A stretch of DNA of 15,564 nt from Gammaproteobacteria bacterium UBA6968 (GCA_002450255.1 DJYW01000015.1:2582-18145), one strand, 5' to 3'; shown: positions 7,556 to 14,889, numbered from the stretch's first letter. Notes: a model not told the origin generated them from the letters alone. Program-made: numbers and translations.

Positions 7556-9121
7556 TTGCATTCACTTGATTTGGCGGTCATCGTCGGCTACTTACTGCTT
7601 ATACTTATTGTTGGGTATCGGAGTGCCAGGCGCGTTAAAGACGCACGCGACTTTTTTCTTGCCGGTCGTTCATTAACCTGGTGGGTTATCGGACTTTCAA
7701 TCATCGGTTCGAATATCGACACCAACAGCTATGTTGGTGCCTCAGGTAACGCCTACAACATTGGCATCGCGCAGGCTAATTTCGAATGGATTGGCGCAAT
7801 CCCTGCCATGATAGTCGCCTCACTGATTTTTATTCCTCTGTACTGGCGCGCCGGCGTTTACTCCATTCCCGAGTACCTAGGGCTGCGTTATAGCCAGCCT
7901 GTGCGCGTGATTGCCGCGACCATAGTCAGCGTTTTTTCGGTGTTCGCCATGGGGGTTGCCATGTGGGCTTTGGCCTTAGTGTTACAAACCTACTTGGGCT
8001 GGCCGATCTGGCTCAGTATTCTCGTCTCTGGCGGCGTGGTTGGGTTGTACTCTATATCCGGTGGTCTCGCCGCAATCGCTTTTACTGATGCGTTACAGGT
8101 CGGGATTATGTTCGCTTGCGGGCTGGTTATTGTTGTTCTGGGCTTTACTGAATTAGGCGGCGCTACGAATTTTATTACATCGCTGGTGACGACAAACCCA
8201 GACCACCTTTCGGCCTATTTATCTGCCGATCATCCGGAATCACCGTGGCCAGGCGTCATTCTTGGTCTGGGGATCGTGCTTTCGCCGGCCTATTGGATCG
8301 GTAGCCAAGCGATCTTGCAGCGCAGCTTGGGCGCCAGAAGTCAGTGGGACGCAAGCGCGGCGATGATGTTTGCAGCGTTTGCAAAGACTTTGGTACCGCT
8401 TTTAATCGTCTTTCCCGGACTATTGGCGCTGGTGCTGAAAGCCAATATTGAATATCCGGACATGGCGCTGCCTTGGGTCATCAAGAACGTGTTGCCGGTG
8501 GGCTTGTCAGGACTGATGTTTGTTGCCGTGATCGCAGCACTTCAGTCATCGATCGACTCAACCATTAACGCGACGTCTCTCATGATTACCCGTGACATTC
8601 GACACGTGTTGATCAAAAGTCATGACTCGACACAGGACTTGCGGGTAGGCCGCTGGCTAGCGTTTGTCTTACTTGTCTGCGCGATGATCATGGCTAACTT
8701 CATCGGCGAGCTGGGCGGTATTTTTATGGTGTTGCAGACCGGTCTGTCTTTGTTTCAAGGACCGATGTTGGCGCTGCTGTTACAGGGTGCGTTGACCCAG
8801 AGCGCAACGCCGGCAGCGGGGCTATGGACACTCGTTAGCGGCGTCGTGATAGCCGGTGTGTTGTTGCTATTCGAGATGCACATCTTCTACGTGGCTTTCG
8901 TCAGCTTCTGTTATGCAATGGCTGCACTTTGGTTAATCAGTCGGTTTACCCCTGGACTATCCGCCGAAGCGCTTGCAACCCTTACTTATCGACCCTTTTT
9001 GCGAAGCCAGAGTTTTGCTCCCGTCGATGCGCAAAGCTTGGATTTGGCACAACCGGCAAGCTCAAACTCTAATTCAGCATCAATGCCAAAAACTACCGCA
9101 AAGGGCCAGGGTAATGATTGA
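7556..9121 (+). CDS. SSS-family sodium:solute symporter (SGLT-like)
   Basis: Inner membrane carrier of the solute:sodium symporter family (SLC5-like), importing a small organic solute with Na+; 521 residues, usual length. I choose the TTG at 7556 because GGAGG (7545-7549) lies six bases upstream and the protein then begins, as the family does, immediately before helix 1 (LDLAVIVGYLLLILIVGY). Family marks: LAGRSLTWW (residues 35-43), GSNIDTNSYVGASG (51-64) in the region where sugar carriers read SNI.. followed by F(I/V)G, GVYSIPEYLGLRY, and AALQSSIDSTINATS from residue 327 with the serine-rich sodium-2-site helix. The last ~20 residues (SNSNSASMPKTTAKG) are a hydrophilic tail. The stop overlaps the next gene by 8 nt, so the two are probably co-translated. 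Substrate cannot be predicted; the residues replacing the sugar-carrier pattern argue against simply calling it a glucose transporter. Confidence 0.92.
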   Translation: MHSLDLAVIVGYLLLILIVGYRSARRVKDARDFFLAGRSLTWWVIGLSIIGSNIDTNSYVGASGNAYNIGIAQANFEWIGAIPAMIVASLIFIPLYWRAGVYSIPEYLGLRYSQPVRVIAATIVSVFSVFAMGVAMWALALVLQTYLGWPIWLSILVSGGVVGLYSISGGLAAIAFTDALQVGIMFACGLVIVVLGFTELGGATNFITSLVTTNPDHLSAYLSADHPESPWPGVILGLGIVLSPAYWIGSQAILQRSLGARSQWDASAAMMFAAFAKTLVPLLIVFPGLLALVLKANIEYPDMALPWVIKNVLPVGLSGLMFVAVIAALQSSIDSTINATSLMITRDIRHVLIKSHDSTQDLRVGRWLAFVLLVCAMIMANFIGELGGIFMVLQTGLSLFQGPMLALLLQGALTQSATPAAGLWTLVSGVVIAGVLLLFEMHIFYVAFVSFCYAMAALWLISRFTPGLSAEALATLTYRPFLRSQSFAPVDAQSLDLAQPASSNSNSASMPKTTAKGQGND

Positions 9122-9326
9122 GTGGTTACAGTCGCTTCCGACAGAGTGGGCTAACTATATTTCCATGCTGTTATTTCTCGCCTTAGCAGTGTTCACCTTG
9201 AGCATACCGTCGAAGGCGATATTTGCGGGTTTGTTAAAGCCAAAAACTTGGCAGGATATTCGTTACTGGGCGTTGCTTCTGATCACGATTCAAGTTGCGA
9301 TTTACGTGGTCTTTCAGCGTGTTTAG
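9114..9326 (+). CDS. Small two-helix membrane protein coupled to the symporter
   Basis: A 70-residue protein whose ATG at 9114 lies inside the last codons of the symporter in another frame (overlap 9114-9121). The frame extends upstream, but only this start gives a sensible protein: short amphipathic start (MIEWLQSLPTEW), hydrophobic helix at about residues 15-32, a basic link with KPKTWQDIRYW, and a second helix at about 50-67, ending FQRV. No strong ribosome binding site of its own (AGGG close by), which fits translational coupling. Small partner proteins are known for some SSS carriers (for example YhdT beside PanF), so an accessory subunit or stability factor of the symporter is a reasonable inference. 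I do not recognise a named family. Existence is well supported by overlap and composition; function is not. Confidence 0.75.
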   Translation: MIEWLQSLPTEWANYISMLLFLALAVFTLSIPSKAIFAGLLKPKTWQDIRYWALLLITIQVAIYVVFQRV

Positions 9327-9527
9327 ATTGGCTTGTTGACTGCTGCTACGACATTCTATTCGCGGCATGGCGTACTTGTGCTTCGGCCGAGTACTAAGCG
9401 GTTTGTTGATGCAATCAGCGGAGTGATTTGTCTTGACGCTCTCTGATCCCCTTGCAACCTTTTGCGGGAATATGCGCCGCCACGGTGCCGCATGTTGTAG
9501 GATGAGTGTTTTATTACCGGCCGGTTT
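9327..9527. other. Intergenic region before the MFS gene
   Basis: No gene of normal size. It holds a 22-base hairpin-like repeat at 9472-9493 (ATGCG and CGCAT as outer arms, one internal mismatch), and close to the MFS start a 9-codon mini-frame and a palindrome, listed separately. TAGGAT at 9498-9503 resembles a -10 box without a matching -35. Confidence 0.4.
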
Positions 9528-9531
9528 ATGA
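9502..9531 (+). promoter_or_regulatory. Mini-ORF and palindrome at the MFS start codon
   Basis: ATG at 9502 opens a nine-codon frame (MSVLLPAGL) whose TGA (9529-9531) overlaps the MFS start as ATGA. Within it, the perfect palindrome ACCGGCCGGT (9516-9525) sits two bases before the MFS ATG, exactly where a Shine-Dalgarno sequence would be; none is present. The arrangement suggests either coupling through a leader peptide or a wrong start call. Both are inferences. Confidence 0.3.
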
Positions 9532-10730
9532 ATACGCCTAATCCAGAGGCCTCACCGCCATCACGAGTTGCGTCTGGTTGGATAACCGTTCTGCTAATCG
9601 CTCTGGCGGCAGCAGTGGGGCAGGCCTTTGGCCGGTTTAGCTATGGCGTGCTGTTACCGGCGATTCGCGACGACCTGGGCATTACCAATACTCTTGCGGG
9701 CCTCATCGGCGCGTCTAATGTCTCCGCGTATCTGGTTGGCACTATGCTGGTTGCTTGGGCCACGAGTCGTTTTCGATTGTTGCACGTGATGCGCTTTGGG
9801 CTGGTCTTTGCGACGTTTGGTTTATTTCTCGTGGCGAGTACGAAAGATCCTTTGATGCTGGCTCTTGGTCTATCTGTGGCTGGTCTGGGCGGTGCTTTTT
9901 TATGGATTCCAGCGCCTGTTATTGCAGCGGATGCGCTACCGGATAGCCAGCGTCATCTTGCAGTAGGCATGATGGGCTCCGGCATTGGCTTCGGCATTAT
10001 GTTCGCCAGTGTCCTAAGTGGCACGCTTCGAGCCAGCCATGGCGACGGGGCTTGGTCAGACGTCTACCTCGTCCAATTTTCGATTGGCTTAGGCTTACTG
10101 GTGCTAACGTTTTTTTTGGTTCGTCATCGGCAGGGCGCGCCGCAAGGTGGCGCAGGGCTTGGTGGTATCAGCGCCTTGCAGCGTATGGCGGGTTGGGCAC
10201 CGCTCATTATTGCCTATTCCGCATTCGGGTTTATGTATTTGCTAATCATGGGGTTTTTAACGACCCGCTTGGAAGATGATAGCTTGTGGACCAGCGGCGA
10301 TGCTGCTTTTGCCTTTACGCTAATGGGTTTTTCCATGATTTTTGGCGGGCCTACCTTTGCGTCCATAGCCAAGCGCTTTGGCGCTCGAGTCACCATTAGC
10401 GTGGCTTTCGGGTTGTGGCCAATCTTTGTTGGCATCGTGCTAACAGGTCAATACTTGCCTGTGCTCGTTGCCTCCATCGGGCTGGGCTTTTTGTTTAGTG
10501 CGCTGCCTTCACTAATTACGCTCTATGTGGTTGAGAACACATCTCCGCAAGATTACGGCCCGGCGTTTGCCGCAGCGACGCTGGCGTTTGGGATTGCGCA
10601 GACCGTGTCGCCGCCGATAGGCGGCTGGATTGCGGACCAGAACGGATCGTTTGCGTTAGTATTTATGCTCTCGGCTCTGGTTAGCGTGCTGGGTTTGATG
10701 GCTTCGTTGCGGTTGCCTAGTAATGTTTGA
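9528..10730 (+). CDS. Major facilitator superfamily transporter
   Basis: A 400-residue inner membrane carrier with about 12 hydrophobic helices, usual MFS length. It begins with a 17-residue polar stretch, then helix 1 (ITVLLIALAAAVGQ) followed by FGRFSYGVLLPAIRDDLG (residues 34-51), a pattern reminiscent of YbfB/YjiJ-like and other MFS_1 carriers in which an F-G-R-F-x-Y segment follows helix 1. The central loop is at about residues 199-213 (RHRQGAPQGGAGLGG) and the second half starts near LQRMAGWAPLIIAYSAFG. The C-terminal half contains TVSPPIGGWIADQNGSF. Substrate and direction are unknown. It follows the symporter pair in the same direction with a 201-bp gap, so it may be independently expressed. 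No Shine-Dalgarno precedes the chosen ATG, but no better in-frame start precedes helix 1. Confidence 0.9.
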   Translation: MNTPNPEASPPSRVASGWITVLLIALAAAVGQAFGRFSYGVLLPAIRDDLGITNTLAGLIGASNVSAYLVGTMLVAWATSRFRLLHVMRFGLVFATFGLFLVASTKDPLMLALGLSVAGLGGAFLWIPAPVIAADALPDSQRHLAVGMMGSGIGFGIMFASVLSGTLRASHGDGAWSDVYLVQFSIGLGLLVLTFFLVRHRQGAPQGGAGLGGISALQRMAGWAPLIIAYSAFGFMYLLIMGFLTTRLEDDSLWTSGDAAFAFTLMGFSMIFGGPTFASIAKRFGARVTISVAFGLWPIFVGIVLTGQYLPVLVASIGLGFLFSALPSLITLYVVENTSPQDYGPAFAAATLAFGIAQTVSPPIGGWIADQNGSFALVFMLSALVSVLGLMASLRLPSNV

Positions 10731-10988
10731 TTGCTTGTTGGCGCTCGAGGCTCAACGCTCATACACGGCCGACGTTAATAGGCAGTGATCGCAGCAAAGA
10801 GATCAACCAGAGTGTTAATCCTAGGCCTAATTCCCATCCTTGATCGGATACCCACTCGTGCTAAAGCATGTGCTTAATAGGATGTTTAATTGAGCGCATA
10901 ATCCGGCGCCTGATCAAACTGTAGCCGAGCTTGTGGGTTTACGTTGGAATCAGGTCCTGAGCCGAAATCGTTGTAGCTTCTGATACTA
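10731..10988. other. Convergent gap between MFS and DsrE-like genes
   Basis: 258 bp where the two genes end facing each other. I found no hairpin with a T tract on either strand and no supported reading frame. A short palindrome AAGCATGTGCTT lies near 10865-10876. Confidence 0.4.
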
Positions 10989-11381
10989 CTAGTAAGTGAG
11001 AACCACTTCGGCCGTGCTGCTGAGTTCTACCACCTTAGGCGGCCCGCCCCAATTAAGCTCGTAACCGCCAATTAATATAGCATCCGCGTTTGCTTTCGTG
11101 ACGCCGACTACAGCCTGAGAGCCGCCAGAGCAATGCATACTCGCTGCATGCTCGATCAATGTGTCCAAATAGGCACGGCTATTCCCCAATGCTTCGCCAG
11201 CTCGTCCGTCGATTTGGTTTATGTATTCGGTTTGCAGTAGGCGCACGGCGTGAGAAGCAAAAAATGTGTGAACTTCATGGCCCTCTTTAGCTGCTTGAGC
11301 GGCACAGGCAATACCCACAACACACTTTCTAGGATCTAGTTCCGGGTCGGTAGAAATCATTACGAAATATCGTTTGGCCAT
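10989..11381 (-). CDS. DsrE-like family protein
   Basis: A 130-residue cytoplasmic protein with the DsrE/DsrF-like alpha-beta fold pattern: strand 1 KRYFVMIST, DPRKCVVGIACAAQAAKEGHEV (helix and strand 2), THTF-type strand with FFASHAVRLL, and a late AILIGGYE strand. Relatives handle sulfur as persulfides in sulfur-transfer or tRNA thiolation complexes, but many stand-alone members have no known role. Cysteines are at 20, 26 and 84; C84 (MHCSGGSQ) lies roughly where DsrE proteins hold their reactive cysteine, which is inference without alignment. I choose the ATG at 11381 because AAGGTGAG lies four to five bases upstream; a GTG at 11390 in frame is possible but has a poorer ribosome binding site. 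No sulfur-metabolism genes surround it. It points away from the hairpin-rich gap and the SMR gene. Confidence 0.82.
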   Translation of the reverse strand: MAKRYFVMISTDPELDPRKCVVGIACAAQAAKEGHEVHTFFASHAVRLLQTEYINQIDGRAGEALGNSRAYLDTLIEHAASMHCSGGSQAVVGVTKANADAILIGGYELNWGGPPKVVELSSTAEVVLTY

Positions 11382-11437
11382 ATCGCTCACCTTATTGCTT
11401 TTGGAGGTTTTGCTTAGCGTAACTTAGCCGGCCTGCA

Positions 11438-11626
11438 TTAGGTTGACTTAAATGGATTTATTTCGAAGTCCCAATCAAGCTTCTTAGCTGGCTTTCTCTA
11501 CTGCGTCTTCTGTTACATTGCCAAGGCAGATAGCGCAGCCAGATTGCTTAGGTTATTTGTCTTTATGGTTGCCGAACGAGCACATGCTCGGTATGTCTGA
11601 TCTAAGTGGATCAGTGTCTCTGACAC
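11438..11626 (-). pseudogene. Possible remnant of a small gene (three frames)
   Basis: On the minus strand GGAGG (11640-11636) precedes, nine bases away, a GTG at 11626 that opens a 37-codon frame (starts MSETLIHLDQTYRACARSA, stop at 11513). Overlapping its end, a second frame (11487-11552) reads SGCAICLGNVTEDAVEKAS to a stop at 11484, and a third (11441-11497) reads KKLDWDFEINPFKST to a stop at 11438. The three segments follow each other on one strand and look more protein-like than shadow translations, as if one small gene upstream of the DsrE-like gene had suffered two frameshifts. Each is short enough to arise by chance and I recognise no family, so this is a tentative call. Confidence 0.2.
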
Positions 11627-11837
11627 GAGACGTTTCCTCCTGTCACCTCACTGTCTGAAACGTCGTCTTAGCAATACCCGATCGGCAATTACTCATCGCC
11701 GATAGTCTATGTGAGCGGCGTGCCGCGTATTCTGCTAAGGGTGGCTAACGGTTTGTTATGCTTGCAAAGATCTGCAAACTAGCTCGAACCGTCGCTAATT
11801 TGGCAGCATACGCAGTAGCCGAGCAGCATGGCTCGGC
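11577..11837. repeat. Cluster of inverted repeats upstream of the SMR gene
   Basis: Perfect inverted repeats in order: CGAGCA/TGCTCG (11577-11590); CTGATC/GATCAG (11597-11614, loop 6); GTGTC/GACAC (11614-11626, loop 3); GACGTTTC/GAAACGTC (11629-11664, loop 20); ATCGGC/GCCGAT (11681-11703, loop 11); GCGG/CCGC (11715-11726); ACGGTT/AACCGT (11748-11792) enclosing TTGCA/TGCAA (11762-11777); and GCCGAGC/GCTCGGC (11818-11837, loop 6), which ends 26 bases before the SMR start. Loops do not match the ACGR loops of the guanidine-II riboswitch. The series could be a structured RNA, a set of operators, or a recombination-prone site. Confidence 0.55.
11745..11759 (+). repeat. Left copy of a direct repeat flanking the SMR gene
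   Basis: CTAACGGTTTGTTAT; matches 12225-12239 at 13 of 15 positions, 480 bp apart, with the SMR gene between. Confidence 0.4.
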
Positions 11838-11863
11838 ATACCCAAATCAATTGGAGAACCGGA

Positions 11864-12187
11864 ATGACCGCATGGATCTATCTCTCATTCGCCATTGCGC
11901 TAGAGGTGACTGGCACCTTTCTGCTTAAATTATCGAACGGTTTTGAAAATTGGCTTTGGGGCTTGTTGTCTGTCTGTTGTTATTCAGCTTGCTTTTGGGC
12001 GCTCGCTCCGGCAATGAAGGTTCTACCTGTCGGTGTCGTATATGCGATATGGGCAGGGGTCGGAATAGTCGCCGCCGCCGTGATCGGATTGTTGGCTTTT
12101 GGCGAACGGCTGGGGCCGATTCAGCTAGCATGTATGGCGCTGGTCCTGGTCGGCGCCATTGGACTGCGGCTAACCACCTCCTCATAA
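11864..12187 (+). CDS. Small multidrug resistance (SMR) family efflux pump, EmrE/Qac-like
   Basis: A 107-residue inner membrane protein of four helices that works as a dimer, exchanging protons for cationic toxic compounds. The ATG at 11864 is chosen over one at 11828 because GGAG (11853-11856) lies seven bases upstream and it places the essential membrane glutamate at position 14, exactly as in EmrE (IALEVTGTFLLKLSNGF). The helix 3 signature YAIWAGVGIV is present, as is ERL after it. The EVxGT and WAGVGIV forms match the multidrug (Qac) branch rather than the guanidinium exporters (which read WTGIGA and lack GT after the Glu), so a link with the urea carboxylase through guanidine is not supported. 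SMR genes are frequent integron cassettes; an imperfect direct repeat flanks this one but no integrase or full attC is seen. It converges with the peptidase gene. Confidence 0.93.
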   Translation: MTAWIYLSFAIALEVTGTFLLKLSNGFENWLWGLLSVCCYSACFWALAPAMKVLPVGVVYAIWAGVGIVAAAVIGLLAFGERLGPIQLACMALVLVGAIGLRLTTSS

Positions 12188-12224
12188 AGGAGCAGCCGCC
12201 ATTAACGAATTTTCTACACTGCGT

Positions 12225-12239
12225 CTAGCGGCTTGTTAT
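12225..12239 (+). repeat. Right copy of a direct repeat flanking the SMR gene
   Basis: CTAGCGGCTTGTTAT, 38 bases after the SMR stop codon, in the 92-bp convergent gap that otherwise shows no clear terminator. Its last 11 bases also occur exactly at 3338-3348, after the urea carboxylase. Confidence 0.4.
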
Positions 12240-12279
12240 AAACCGACCGAATGGCTGAAAAAACGGTGTTCAGAAATAC

Positions 12280-14889
12280 CTATCTGGGTTCGTCTAGCAG
12301 TGCGCCGAAGAATATCGCGTTGACCAAAAGCCGTTGAGTTCCCCACCAAAACGCTCGAAATGTTGGTATATCGAGCGCTAAAACAAAAGCGCCTTGTCCT
12401 TGCTCGTCGATGATCAAACCGGCTGAACCGGCGGCCAGTTGCCGGTTCTCATCTGACATGTAGCCGGACAATAGCGGTTCGTTTGAGTACAGGACGGGGG
12501 TTGCATAAGCGTTGCCGGACCTTGCCATAAACTTGGCATTGCGCCGAAACGTCGGCAAGGTCTCGGCCGTGTAGCCGTAGCCGATTGGGTGAGACCGATC
12601 GATTAGTCCCTTTAATATCGCGCCGCGGACAAGCCGAAACGCCGCTGCATCCCTGGCATCTGCATAGGGCTTTCGCTCTGGGAGCATCGTTTCCAGTTCG
12701 CGAGCTGGGGTATCACCCAGGGTCAATGCTTGAGTCAGTTGCGCTTGTGTCTCTTCTGCTGCGGTCTTTCGCCAGATAATATCCGTTAATGACTGCCGGT
12801 TTAGCCAATTTAATGTGGTCGACCCTTGTGCCCAAACGATGCCTCCGTTTCTTACAAACGTCTCGATTTTGCCTACGATTGAATCGCGCAGGTCATCGAG
12901 CGCGTCGGTAAGGATCAAATGGGTATAGCCGCTCAGATCGAGACTGGCCAGGCGGTGTTGATCGATCATTGTGAGCGGCATCTTTACGCGGCGATCGAGC
13001 ATGTGCCAGATTTCGCCGACTCGATAGGCGGAGGTGTTCGGGCCACTGGCGATTAGCACCTTCGGCAGCGCAAGCACGGTGAAATCGCGGCTGCCTAAGT
13101 CGATACCAACAGGGGTGTCGCTGCTTGCTGCAGCGTAGACCGGTAGCCCTCGTATTGCCGCAGATTGCAATAAAGCAAGGGCCTCTGGCGGGATAGCCTC
13201 GTCCAGTTCTGGCGCGACAAACAGCGTCCCGTAGCCGAATGACATCGGTGCACGCCCCTTAATTTTAGCTGTTAGAGGCCGCGTTGCGACACGTACGTTA
13301 GCCCCTGCCTCCAGCAGGTCATAGAGTAATGCCGGTGTCGCGGAATCCCGCCAATCAATCAGATAACCAATTCCGGACTCTGGAAGTTGCGTACTGCTCG
13401 TCAGAAATTCCGTTGTCAAAGGCGCAGTTGTGATGCCGCGCATAGGCTCGCTGGTGTGGTTTAGGTTAAACGCTAATGGCAGGGTCCAGGTGGAAACGTC
13501 ATAAAAAACATTTTCCTCGAACGTTAGTTGGGTATTCCAGATTGCTTGCAGGTAGGTTGCTTGTGTTTGATCAGCAGGAATCGCGATGGTTTGACCTGCC
13601 TTGAATGTTTGTCCGTTGACGGATGTGTCCTCCGCCAGCTGCGCGACGTCGATTTGATGTCCGCGCAACACTCTAATAAATTCTAACAGTCGAGTTTGAT
13701 CGCCACTGGTTGTCGCTAGGTAGTGGCCTCTTTTTCGCTTGTTCTTGTTGTTTAAATAAAAGTCGCGTTGGTAGGCGAGCAGTTCGTTTTTGAGCGTTGC
13801 TGTTCCCTGCAATGAGGACAGGGAAGCGCGGAATTGGTTGGTGATCGAGCCTTCGAAAGTTAGCAGGCCGTTCACAGTTTGTTGCTTGGCTCCGCGTGAG
13901 GAGGGTTGTTCAAACAAGATACCGACGCAGCCAAAGAGATCGGGATAGGTCGATCCTTTACCTACGAAAAAGTCGTCGTAGCCTTCGCGTGTGAAATACC
14001 GAGTACCCTTTTGGTCGAATGCCTTGCTGTGAAACTCGCCGATTTTTGCGGTTAAGTTCTGATTAATCTGGGGCGTCAGCGGAAACGTTCGTTCTGGTTT
14101 GCCGGGCATAAAAAAGAAATTGCTGTTACTGCCTTGCTCATGGAAATCCAGTTGTACGTTTGGTTTCCACTCGTGGAACAGAGCCAGCCGTCCTTGGCTT
14201 TCCGGATGTTGGTGCGGCAGCCAATCTCGATTCAGATCAAACCAGTAGTAGTTGGTTCGCCCGTTCGGCACGGCTTCGCGGTGTTCGCGATCCTGGGCGT
14301 CGGCGCTGGGCGTCATGCCACGATGATTGTTGCTCCAGGCGGCAAAACGATCTAGTCCATCCGGGTTTAGCATTGGATTAAGAATGATAACGACATCCTT
14401 AAGCTGCTGATCTAGTTGGGCACTTTGCGCAGCCGTCAGGTAGTAGCTTAACAGTGGGGTTGCGTTCGCGCCGCTGGGTTCGTTGCCGTGAATGCTGTAC
14501 ATCATGTGGAGTACTGCAGGCTGCTGTTCTAGGTCGACGTTGGCGTCTGCATTAATGATGCGGGCCCGCGCGCGTTTAATTTCGTCGAGTCTTGCCAGGT
14601 TGGCCGGTGAGGAGATAGCGTAACTGACTAGATTTCTGCCACCGTAACTTTGCGCATGCGCACCGAGAGCCTGCATACGCGGCGATGTCTCGGCCAGCGC
14701 ATCCAAGTAACTGATGATTTCGTGATGGAACCAGTGGCGCTCTCCAACCCCTAGGCCAACGATTTGCTCTGGCGTGGGTATGTCGGGATTAAGCGTTGGG
14801 CTTTCGGTTAGAACATCAGCGAGTGACAGGGCGTGGGCCTGCGCTGTGGTAAGAAAAAGAAAACTGAGCGTGAAGATGATGTGCTTCAT
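12280..14889 (-). CDS. Secreted M14-family zinc carboxypeptidase-like protein
   Basis: An exported metallopeptidase of 869 residues. The ATG at 14889 is chosen because it gives a signal peptide (MKHIIFTLSFLFLTTAQAHA, cleavage near residue 20); the frame is open upstream to 15027 but that part is not signal-like. No strong Shine-Dalgarno precedes it. The M14 zinc site is complete: HGNE gives His134 and Glu137, and LDFHEQG gives His250; NPDG and NRD (220-222) are family substrate-site elements, and Glu327 in LFEQPSSRG is a candidate catalytic base (placement inferred). The M14 part ends near residue 350-400. The C-terminal half (about 540-760) alternates strands and helices with GYLIDWRD, LFVAPELDE and FVRNGGIVWAQG, resembling the glutamine amidotransferase-like domain found in long members of this group. 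It likely works in the periplasm or outside on peptides. It ends 92 bp from the SMR gene and is divergent from the DUF305 gene. Confidence 0.9.
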   Translation of the reverse strand: MKHIIFTLSFLFLTTAQAHALSLADVLTESPTLNPDIPTPEQIVGLGVGERHWFHHEIISYLDALAETSPRMQALGAHAQSYGGRNLVSYAISSPANLARLDEIKRARARIINADANVDLEQQPAVLHMMYSIHGNEPSGANATPLLSYYLTAAQSAQLDQQLKDVVIILNPMLNPDGLDRFAAWSNNHRGMTPSADAQDREHREAVPNGRTNYYWFDLNRDWLPHQHPESQGRLALFHEWKPNVQLDFHEQGSNSNFFFMPGKPERTFPLTPQINQNLTAKIGEFHSKAFDQKGTRYFTREGYDDFFVGKGSTYPDLFGCVGILFEQPSSRGAKQQTVNGLLTFEGSITNQFRASLSSLQGTATLKNELLAYQRDFYLNNKNKRKRGHYLATTSGDQTRLLEFIRVLRGHQIDVAQLAEDTSVNGQTFKAGQTIAIPADQTQATYLQAIWNTQLTFEENVFYDVSTWTLPLAFNLNHTSEPMRGITTAPLTTEFLTSSTQLPESGIGYLIDWRDSATPALLYDLLEAGANVRVATRPLTAKIKGRAPMSFGYGTLFVAPELDEAIPPEALALLQSAAIRGLPVYAAASSDTPVGIDLGSRDFTVLALPKVLIASGPNTSAYRVGEIWHMLDRRVKMPLTMIDQHRLASLDLSGYTHLILTDALDDLRDSIVGKIETFVRNGGIVWAQGSTTLNWLNRQSLTDIIWRKTAAEETQAQLTQALTLGDTPARELETMLPERKPYADARDAAAFRLVRGAILKGLIDRSHPIGYGYTAETLPTFRRNAKFMARSGNAYATPVLYSNEPLLSGYMSDENRQLAAGSAGLIIDEQGQGAFVLALDIPTFRAFWWGTQRLLVNAIFFGALLDEPR

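Larger units (their letters stand above)
11382..11863. other. Divergent gap between DsrE-like and SMR genes
   Basis: 482 bp without a confident gene. It contains a possible decayed minus-strand gene (11438-11626), a run of inverted repeats (11577-11837) and one copy of a direct repeat that recurs after the SMR gene. Promoters for both flanking genes should lie here but I cannot place them with confidence. Confidence 0.5.

Noticed and set aside
11391..11863. Guanidine riboswitch before the SMR gene
   Set aside because: The hairpin loops lack the ACGR pattern of guanidine-II, no guanidine-I or -III pattern was recognised, and the pump's signature is of the multidrug type.
12187..12204. AAAGGAG after the SMR stop as the ribosome site of another gene
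   Set aside because: No ATG, GTG or TTG follows at a suitable distance with an open frame; the sequence also forms a small hairpin with the end of the SMR gene.
3338..12239. Dispersed motif CGGYTTGTTRT after several genes (3338, 9399, 11749, 12229; shorter GCTTGTT at 9331 and 10733)
   Set aside because: An 11-base match recurs by chance at about this rate among the window's intergenic sequence, similar strings occur inside genes, and no common secondary structure surrounds them.
11743..12240. Integron gene cassette with attC sites around the SMR gene
   Set aside because: The candidate cores do not fit GTTRRRY, the possible site after the gene would be only about 40 bases, paired L and R boxes are missing, and no integrase is present. 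Kept only as an unexplained direct repeat.
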